From NCBI RefSeq assembly GCF_000485595.1, contig NW_014577198.1, positions 293,399 to 317,716 of the forward strand: a stretch of DNA of 24,318 nt, given 5' to 3'. The notes beneath the pieces are model-generated. The model ran no database searches and was not told the origin of the DNA. It was given only the letters and a program-made list of their open reading frames with translations. The position numbers and the translations under genes are program-made. This DNA is from Priapulus caudatus. Taxonomy: Eukaryota; Priapulida; Priapulimorpha; Priapulimorphida; Priapulidae. Below, piece by piece: positions 1 to 9,300 of the stretch (the first letter of the stretch is position 1; the number at the start of each line of letters is the position of its first letter).

Positions 1-766
1 TCAAAAAGTCGCTGTAACCCCGTAAGTACCCAGCGCATCGTAGCGCACTGATGGTTACAAGAAGGTGGACGTATGCTGATTCATTTGGTATATCACATGT
101 GTTAGTGTTCTTTGGCGATACTTGGCAAATAAGGCAACTAGGTGTTTAGCTGCAGCCAAGGTTTGAAACGGTATTCTAACCCTAGCAATACCGTTTCTTG
201 GAGCTAAGAGGGTCTATGTCCCAAAGGGTACTGCCGGAACATACTCTGGGTACGGTCCGGGTATACCGGAACTTACCCTGTTACTGTCTAATATGCCGCA
301 CCGTACCTCGCCTACTCCACTAACGAGTCTAGGGAGTCGCCTATGCCTACTCCCTAACCCTAACCATATCAAATAGTTACCAGGGTACGTTTCGCGTAGT
401 AACCACTAACCTGGGCCTGGGCGGACATAGATGATAGACGCTGAGCATTAATAGTAAGTGAAATGTAGATCTGCAAGTTAGTGGCTTATACACAGTAAAC
501 ACACGCGCGCCCATTGACCCTCCTAATTGTTGGCACCTAATCTTTAAATATGCTATACCTTGTTTGTCGTGTTTCTAATTTCACTTATTAAATTTCTCAA
601 AATTCGGACAGAGCGAACTGCGCCAGCAGTGGAGGCAGCCATGATGGTGGCGCTGGTGTCGATGTGAGCAAACTAACGATAGAATCTTTGAATTCCAACA
701 TCTACACTCACACGTGACACTGTACATTGAAGTTGTGTCGTATGATATGCTGCTGTTTAGAAGCTG
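1..766. other. No gene seen
   Basis: No convincing ORF or splice-bounded exon on either strand. It has short GGTAC/CCGG-rich stretches at 225-310 and, just above the HYI exon, a short upstream ORF (MMVALVSM, 642-668). Probably the HYI promoter side. Confidence 0.5.
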
Positions 767-971
767 ATGGAGCTAAAATTTGCTGCAAACTTAGCATGGT
801 TATTTAAAGATGCTGGTAGCATTTGTGCCAGGTATGCGGCGGCACAGGTAGCGGGGTTTTCAGGGTGTGGAGTTCCCATTATGGCAGGTATAAATCAGAG
901 CTCATTGGCAGAGCTGGTCGAGGCAAAACAGAAGTCGGGATTGGAGCAGGTCCTCGTTAACGCTCTTCCTG
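767..971 (+). CDS. HYI: Hydroxypyruvate isomerase-like (HYI) first coding exon, partial gene
   Basis: Starts MELKFAANLAWLFKDAGS and ends KSGLEQVLVNALP plus G before a GTGAGT donor. This matches the N-terminus of HYI proteins (human RFSANLSWLF; bacterial Hyi RFSANLSMLF), a TIM-barrel sugar isomerase fold; the bacterial enzyme interconverts hydroxypyruvate and tartronate semialdehyde. The spacing from GF to LAEL (15 residues) equals the family. However, the conserved GVEF that should follow AGFS is in the +1 frame at 864-875, and the printed frame reads GCGVPIM instead. This suggests two compensating single-base indels. No downstream HYI exon (such as the metal-binding LLEP region) is found in the following 1.4 kb, so the gene is either truncated or its exons lie elsewhere. 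Confidence 0.65.
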
Positions 972-1164
972 GTGAGTAGTTGGTCTGAGTAGTGGTGATT
1001 AATGACTGTTGTTGTTATCCATTTGTATGTATGTATGACTGGGAACCTTTAGATCGGTATTTCCCTGCAAAAAAAGGAAATTTTTTTTATTACGTGTCCC
1101 TTTATAGATTTGTGAGTGCAGCTGATCTAGCTCCCCAAAGTATCTCCAGGTACTGTTTAGTAAG

Positions 1165-1330
1165 CTGAACTATAGTAACTAGACAGAGGGCACTCACGGA
1201 GAGTGCATACCTCCGCGAGCCCATGTAACATGTATGTGTTACGAGCTGGCTCGCGCTCGCTGCTGGCTGCTGCCTGACTGACTCGCGGCGCTTGGTGGCG
1301 CTGCTGACTCCGCGCCGGCTCTGCTGGTGT
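1165..1330 (-). repeat. Second copy (inverted) of the CAGCAGCAG element end
   Basis: Reading the minus strand gives GAGTCAGTCAGGCAGCAGCC, CAGCAGCGAGCGCGAGCCAG, ACACATACATGTTACATG and GGAGGTATGCACTCTCCG, matching 18840-18960 on the plus strand. It lies between the HYI exon and the candidate exon at 1518. Confidence 0.65.
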
Positions 1331-1517
1331 CGTTCGCATTATTGATAGACTCCTGGTCTTATGCGAGTTTTACAGTATTGTATTGTAAAACTAGAGTGCA
1401 GTTTACATCTGCAATTAGGAGCTCCATATATGCATAAAAATTGCAAGAGTGGGAGTAAGAGAAAGGAGGGAGAGCGCGTGAACGATTAATGTAATATAGG
1501 CTTTGACTGTTCCACAG

Positions 1518-1610
1518 GAATTAACAGAAGAGTACTCTAGCAAGCGCCAGCTGACACCAGCAGAAAGTGCCCAGTTAGTTGGTCTACAGATGCCAAAGAC
1601 ACCAGAGTAG
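1518..1610 (+). CDS. Candidate terminal exon of an unidentified gene
   Basis: A pyrimidine-rich acceptor (TGACTGTTCCACAG, ending at 1517) opens into a 30-codon reading frame, ELTEEYSSKRQLTPAESAQL then VGLQMPKTPE and TAG, followed at 1895-1900 by AATAAA. The composition looks coding but I recognise no family. It is out of phase with the HYI exon donor at 971 (joining gives a stop after seven codons), so it is not a simple exon 2 of that gene unless an exon lies between. It could be chance. Confidence 0.3.
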   Translation, partial: ELTEEYSSKRQLTPAESAQLVGLQMPKTPE

Positions 1611-1864
1611 TGGACATCCAGGAATGTCCATTGCTTACTGTTGCCCGCTCCATTCAATCTAAACAAAGTGACTTTTTCACTATGTATTCGCTTATTTTGT
1701 GAAGTGGCAACATAGTATAGAAATTGAACTGAAATGCCATTAAAATAACATTTTAGCTTACAATCTTGTCAGACTTATTGTTAAAATGTGTGACTGTTTG
1801 TTAAAAATAGTTGTTAATATTTAATTAAAACCTAAACTGAACCCAGAAGTATTCTTTCATATAA

Positions 1865-1882
1865 TTTATTTGCATTTTTTAT
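1865..1882 (-). terminator. Candidate poly(A) signals of SLC34
   Basis: TTTATT at 1865-1870, and again within 1876-1882, reads AATAAA on the minus strand about 500 bases past the SLC34 stop. It is the first convincing signal I see beyond the stop, but no transcript evidence is available. Confidence 0.3.
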
Positions 1883-1894
1883 TGCCTTTTTAAT

Positions 1895-1900
1895 AATAAA
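1895..1900 (+). terminator. Candidate plus-strand poly(A) signal
   Basis: AATAAA about 285 bases after the stop of the candidate exon at 1518-1610. It would place the plus-strand 3' end against, and slightly overlapping, the convergent SLC34 3' end. Confidence 0.3.
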
Positions 1901-2378
1901 AGCAAACAAAAAGCATTTAACCCCCATTTAAATTGAGGGTTGTGGCAAAAGGGCCAAAAGTTTAAGATATAACATACGTGAACACGAATGTCGCAGATCA
2001 TTAGATGCTTCCATAAATTGCCTAAAACATCAACATTGCATAATTGTCATGATTGTACAGCACGGAACAACCGTAATGTTGCTGCATACATAAACTGTAT
2101 GACTGTTGAACGAGCAGTATAAAATTTAAATATTGTGTAGATTTCTGCGATAAATAAATAAATAGCATGCTATAAATTGGCGCAAAATTTTGTAACAAAT
2201 CCAGCAATTGACAACTATTTACACCATACCTACATAATTTGCACAAGTACACAGACATGTAAACGACAGGTTAATTATGCACACGTGAATAAACCTTATA
2301 CAATATGGTCCCTAAATCTACCAGCCCTGCTCTGATCCAACGAGTGAGAAAGTACAGGACTAATAACTTGTACTTGTG

Positions 2379-3370
2379 CTATACAGCCGTCTTTTGCTCG
2401 ATATTGATGGCCGACAGACTTGGTCGTATTGGCAGGCTCACATGACTGCTGTTTCTGCTTGGAAGCCGACTAGAGTTGGCGCTCGAGTTTGCGCTGGTAT
2501 CCAACAGATGGCGTGAGCTGGCGTCGTTGCGAGTCATCGCCGGGCGTGGGGTGCGCGTCTGCAGCGCGGCGCGCCTGCAGCAGGAGCAGCGCGCCAGCAG
2601 GCGGTCGAGCGGCTCGAGCGAGTGCATCCACTCCGGGAACGCCTCCCACGTGCGCAGCGACTGCGGCAGCGCGCCGGGAAGCTTCGCCTGCATCACGTTG
2701 ACGACGACGACGAACGCGGCGACGACGCACGCGGGGATGCCGACGACGGCCAGCGCGACGGGACCGGCGATGGTCAGCGCGAACACGCTGACGGGCAGCA
2801 GCACGAACATCGCGAGCAGGTAGAGGATCGCGAACCAGCGGTAGCGCGCCGTCGTGTTGCCGAGCATCTTCGCGAGACCGATCGGTAGCCGCCGCGTCAC
2901 CGGGATCGGGTAGAACAGCGCGATGCCGCTCACGTTGAACAACAGGTGGCAGAGCGCGATCTGCAGCGCGCTCCGCAGGCGCGCGCCGCTGCTCGCCATC
3001 GCCGCGAGAAGCCCCGTCACCGTCGTGCCGATGTTGGCGCCGAGCGTGAGCGGGTACATGCGCTCGAGTCCGACGACGCCGATGCCGACGAGGGGTGTCA
3101 GAGCCGACGTGAACACGGAGCTGCTCTGCACGAGGATCGTCATGCACGCGCCGACGCCGATCGCAAAGTAGCCCGTGAGGTGCGAGAGCGGGCCGGGGAA
3201 GTCGGCGTTCACCATCGTCTTGACGGCGGTCGCTATCTGGCCGCGCAGCATCGAGTGCAGCAGCTTCACCATCAGCACGAGGCAGCTGCAGAGCATGCAG
3301 AGCGAGAGCGCGAGCAGCACTACTCCGAGAACTTCGTCGGCCAGCCCCGTGTCGTGGAACAGGAAGGAAC
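2379..3370 (-). CDS. SLC34A: SLC34 terminal coding exon 8 (second transport half and C-tail)
   Basis: Residues 363-692 in one exon: [15 protein letters not shown], then membrane segments, the second QSSS (444-447) in [60 protein letters not shown] and ALGNTT-like [17 protein letters not shown]. After a short basic/cysteine stretch (ARCSCCRR) there is a serine-asparagine-rich tail ending INIEQKTAV, then TAG at 2381-2379. The exon is strikingly GC-rich with G/C at nearly all third positions, unlike exons 1-7. That composition opens long spurious frames on both strands. Confidence 0.96.
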
Positions 3371-6300
3371 CTGTCGGTGGGAGAACGCACTAATATGAAT
3401 GCCTACCCATGATTTTACGAGAGACTAGTGACATGTGCGATTTTACTGTTGTAAATACTCAATGGTTAATAAAGCTGGCTATGGCTTAAAGTTACTAAAA
3501 TAACTGTCGCTTTACAAAATAGAATGCATTTAGTCGGGTAATTATTATCAGGTTATTACTATTCTCTAATATTCCCCACCCCTCGTGTATGAGAGAGTAC
3601 AGGGTGATAAAGCTAGAGAAATCCGGATTGTTCTTGCTTGCACGAGTCCTTCTGCCATTAGCCAACGTATATACATGCAGTTATTTTCACACAGTAGTTT
3701 TGTATTGAATAATTATAAATGCTCTATGCACGGTTTATCAGCAACTGCAGTTGTACCACTTTACTAAACTATAATATGATGCATACATGTGCACACTTTT
3801 TGAACAAAAATTAGTTGCTTGGAATCAGGGCAAAAAGGAGAACGGTCTAAGGGCAACAGTACAACAAGTACAGACAAAACTTACAAGGCTCGACTCCAAC
3901 CTTGACCTCCTCTTCAACAGTGTAATCAAACAAAGTGGCAGAACTATTGTCCGTGTAGTTTTGTTCCATAGTTGCGTTTATCAGACTTTTTGTCGTCTCA
4001 TAACTGCACCAGTACTTGATCAGGGACTTGTTTGTCGCCCCAGGCACGCCAAGCGCAATATCCTCAATGACACCCTTGTCCAACTGAGTGCGTAATAAGA
4101 ACGTATCAGTATTACTAATTACCCCTTAAGAAAAAGACAGCTAGAAAAAGAAAGCTCATATCAACCAGAGGAGCCTCACAGCATGCTGTACTTTATTTAT
4201 GGCTTTGGCAGCCAGTGGTTAATTATAAAACCAGTTACCAGGTGCCAAAATAAATTACTGGCATGCATAGGGCCATCCTTAAAAAATTATGTTTTCTGTC
4301 CTCCGACCGACCCACGAAAATAGCCGCGACCCCAAAGTTTTTTTTGACATTTTGGGTTCCATATTTTTTTAATTTTTCATAGTTAAGACTGAAACACAAA
4401 GCATGTGTGGCAAACATGAGGACAGACTTAAAATAACTATTATGCCTCACACACACACAAAAACCTACCTACCTACTCGCTAAAAAAATCATGGGTCGGG
4501 GGACAGCAAACATAGAATTTTTTAAGGATGGCCTAGACAACCATATCAACAGAGGATCTCTGTATAGCATCACATATCACTGGATGTCGATGAGTGAAGA
4601 TTGCGTAACGTATCTCCCGTTGAATACCACAGGGAAAGCAGAGTGATAGCATTCCGGTGTTTAAATATAAATCGCACGTGGTGCAATATCATTAGCCGTT
4701 AACGTTACAGCTGCTGTTTATTAGACCAGACACTGCCGGGGGGGAGGGGGGAACTCCCAGACACGTTGGTGGACCGATATAGTCAAATGGGGTAATCAGA
4801 CACCGTTTTAGTACTGTCCTATGCAGGACTATTTGAAATGCGAGTATGAAGTTAGGCAACATGCATTAGCTGGTTGTAGGGCGGCCGGGCTCAGTGTCTG
4901 AACTAAAATGGCATGGTTACCTGTACAACTAGACGTGTGAAAGGTTTTGTAAGGACCGTCAAAAATTCTCTGTCAGCACTCTCCTGTCTCCCGAGATTGT
5001 AACTACTGGTGATGGCCTTTGTAAGTGTGAACAAGTACCCTGTTGAAAACGATCAAATACAGATGATGCACACTGATGAAATGATTGTAGACAATTTTGT
5101 TAAAATCGTTGTACACAAACATTCCAATTCACTTGTTATGCAACTTTTACAGTGTGGGATTATTGCTTAAGTGAATATAGCAATTGCAATTGCACCCGAA
5201 AATGCACATTCTCACTTCCATCTGGTAAACTATGTAATAGACATATTAGCATACACACACACAAAAACATATATATACCTGTTGCAACCTCCATTGGAAG
5301 CAATATGAGTACTGACAACCAGTTGAACATGTCATGTACAGTGGCACCAGCAAAGGCACGTCTGAATTCGTTTTTCTCCTGGGACTGTGCGAATGAAACG
5401 ATGGTGTTGGTGACAGACGTTCCGATGTTGGCTCCCATCACGATTGGAATCGCCCGTCTTACATCTACAACTGAAAATTCGAAATTCAGAGGTAAAAATA
5501 AGATTTTGGTAAAATGACATCAACTGCATTAATACAGAAATCTCGAAAAAAGGAACTCAATGGAAATTAGGATCTTAAAATGATTGACTGTATAGTTAAA
5601 ATCATTTCCCAATTATTAGCTTTAGCACAATTTTCAACTAAAAGGTCATCCACTCACATCAATTGAAGTATTTTTTGCAAGGACACAAATTGCATGCTAT
5701 TGCTATAGATGACATGTGTAGATAAGTTAGAATGCTTTTTGCACTTATTGGATTAATATAGCATGAACATGATATTGATACATATTTTTCTGAGAATAAC
5801 TTAGAACCACTAGCTTCACCAATAAATCAGTGAGTGGCCTAGTGCAACAAATAATATTCTGGCTGGGGAAATTCACGACACTTACTTCCAGAGGCAACCA
5901 TTGTCACAACAATGGAAGTGGATGTGCTAGAACTCTGCAACATTACAGTAGCAAGGACACCAATCATGAGACCTGTCACTGGATTCGACAGTATCTCGCT
6001 GTCGTTAAATATTTCCCCGGTCGCTTTTCCACCAATCAGACGGAAGGCAGAGCTGTAACAGAAGCATTGCTCTCAATTCAATGCAGTAAGTGTTGGGAGT
6101 TGAATTTCGTTCGAAATTTCAATACCCACTTTATTTGATAGATCGCAGCCATGGGCAGCTATGTATACGTAGAAATTATGTATGTAGCCTCCCAAACAGT
6201 TCCAAATCCCCGCATTAGTCAATTCTTAACATAGGCGTTCAATGATGGGAAATTTAGAAAAGTGCTGATATCTCGGTTGTTAAAAATGCCAAAGTAGGTG

Positions 6301-9300
6301 ATTTTTCAAGCACTATATTTCGCAACTCCGATTCCAATTTTTTTTTGTTACGTTTCAATGCTAACATATCAAAGGAAAAAATCGTCTCTGGAATTTTTTT
6401 TAACTATTTTATTTTATGAGTTATGGCTCTTTGTTTACGAAATTGTTGCGTTTAGAAATTCACTACAAATTTGTGTACATCTTTTCAACTTATTTCCTTA
6501 ATTAAAGCATTTAAAAAAAATTCCAGGGACCCCTTTTTTAGTTCATATTATGAACAACTTATGGTTAAATTAAAAGTTTAGGTCCCAACTCTTTGCTGTT
6601 TCTGAGAAAAAGCAAAAAAAGCATGTTTTTGTATAAATTCACAATTTTTGCCGTCAATTAATTAGCAATAAATTTGTAAAAAAAAATATTAATCGAGAGC
6701 GTAGAGAGACATCTCTCGTATGTAATGGATACGAGTTTGATTGAATTTGATGAGTAGAATAGGTTGCAATGCCCTTAAAGTGATTACGTCACGAATTTCT
6801 AGCACCATTAAGTAGTACATTTGTGTGTTATTTGTACAAAATAAAATGTATGAAAATAGAATTAGTGTTTCTGTTTACTTTTCACCTTCTTTATATACCC
6901 CAATTTGCCGGTGAAAAACAGCGAGACGCCAGTATCTGAACAGTACTGGGGGAATAGTGTTAGACAACAGAAATTACCAAATCGTCTAGATTTTTGCAAA
7001 TTTAACCAACGTAAAAACATTTTTATCAGGTGAGAGTTTGAGGATATATTTAGTAACGTTAGTTCTTACTTTTAATGTAAAAAAATGGCAATTTTTTTTA
7101 AACAAATTTTACTATAGAAAATTCGTGACGTAGTCCCTTTAAACCCTTTACAGTGTTACCGGTCCGTAACCCTTACCGTATCCTTTAAAACAGTATTGAT
7201 CAACCGATAAAATATTGCAGTCTGAGCCCTGAGGCCAGTCCTGATATGGCCAGTACATTTTCACTGAACATGAGCATCAATGCAAGCACAGTACTCTCTC
7301 CTATTGATTATATATTTTGATACTGATCCTACTATTTTTCCAGATTCACTCAGAATTTAAGTGGCCTGGCTGTCCTGATATTTTATACGAACTTGTTGCA
7401 GTGCAATTAAAAGTATATATATACATTTTCTTGCATCTTTTACGCCTGAACAACAATATGACATGTGAAAACCTCAAACAAAACACACAAACAAACACTA
7501 AACGTTCACATCTGCAACATTATGTGTAATTTACTATCTTCCTACACGACACGTGTGTGACAGACACAACGAATACAACGAATAAAGCCGTCTGATCTAT
7601 ACGAGCCATCTGGGTGCTGTACATGTATGTTGCTAAGCAGGCCTGTAGCCTCTGAGCGGCAGCTGCCCCCCCCCTAGATTTTGGGGCAAAATTAATAAAT
7701 AAGCGTAGCTAATAAGTAATAATCGTAAATAACCCTTTATTTTTTGGGTCACTTATCCATGAAAGCCTTGTCTCAGACCCACCCCTACCACACTATCAGT
7801 GTGCATGTCGATCAAGAGCTTCGCCCATCCCTCATCATTACACAGTCGAGTCATGAAATTTTGCCCACCCCCCCTAGAAATTTGCTCAGAAAACAGCCCT
7901 GTTCCTAAGCACCAAGCTAGGTTAACTGCTGTTCTATCTACCCTGACTATATCTGATACGAAATTGCAGCACTAGCAAAGTGGAACACATATGCATACAT
8001 CTATTATTATATAGATATATATATACACACTACTACAACACACCAGACTAATAATACATACATAAATATCTCACTTTCTATATATATAACCACATTACTG
8101 CATAATTGCATAATAGTGCCAAAACATGTGGCCTGTGCTTCTGTAGGCACTTACCTCAAGAAATCCAGCGAACATATGAAGATGTAGAGTAATGCCACCA
8201 GTGCCAAACTTCGTCCGACATAATCCACAACAACTCTTTGGACTTTAGCGAATGCAGACAGTTCTGTTGTGAAAACATTAACTCATTAGTGAACTCATTA
8301 GACATGCATGATTTTATACTGTCACATCACATGAGCATGCATATGAAACGTTCCTACAATATATTTGGCTTTGGCATTTAGACAAGGTAGCTGCAAACTG
8401 GTGCTGTCACTGAAGTACGAAATGTTCATGAATAACAACCGCATGTATGTTGTATCACGAATGACAAGCTGTCACAGTTGAATGCAACAGTACAGAACAG
8501 TTGTGACTATAAATTATTTAGTATATATGTTTTAACATGAGTCTAGTGTAATACTAAGATGTCTTATCCAAGATGTTTCATTATTGAACAAGACACTGGT
8601 AACTTACCAAACCAGTAGTAATGTACACATGTTACAAGCCCTACTTGTTCTTATAATTATTACAAAACAGACAGAGTATGATCAAAGTACGAGCAGAATT
8701 AGAAATCACACCACATTGTAGGCATAGGGCACTTGTAACTTGTAATAACTAAAATTTTAAACTGATAACAGTAACAGATCGTAAAATTCTGGACTCAAAT
8801 ACAACATAACATACTTGGCTGAACATAACTGCAAGCAATACAACAGCATTTATTTAATTGGAGTCTGATGTCATTTTTCCGGCAAAGAAAGTCAGCATAA
8901 ATAAACAATAATTTAGCAGAACATAATAATGCTGGAGCACTGCTACTATTACTATTAGCTCTAGTACTATAGCCCGTGTACAGTTGTTGCAGGCCTGCGG
9001 CAACTGTACGAGGGGCTATAGTACTAGAGCTATGCTACTACTACTAGTACTATCAGTGTGTTTAATTTATATATAGTTAATCACCAACACTACACTAACC
9101 TGTATGTCATGAACGTAAATGCACTCTTATTAATATACAACACATGACATCTGTATAATGAGGCAAGACACTTTGTCATTTATCCAAAATGACCCTTCAC
9201 CCAAAATTTGAGAGTAGTATAGAGCTTAGGTGCCAAAGTATACCACGCTGCTTGCTGTGATGATAGTTTTCTTGTGAAGAGTCATTTGTCACTTGAAAGT

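Noticed and set aside
2470-3390. 306-codon minus-strand ORF overlapping SLC34 exon 8, and long plus-strand ORFs opposite it
   Set aside because: Arginine/alanine/aspartate-rich shadow translations of a GC-rich exon; the SLC34 frame has clear family similarity and these have none.
5464-5470. Alternative acceptor TTGTAG for SLC34 exon 5
   Set aside because: In phase, but it removes two residues present in vertebrate proteins; the upstream TTTTCAG gives full-length alignment. It could be a minor isoform.
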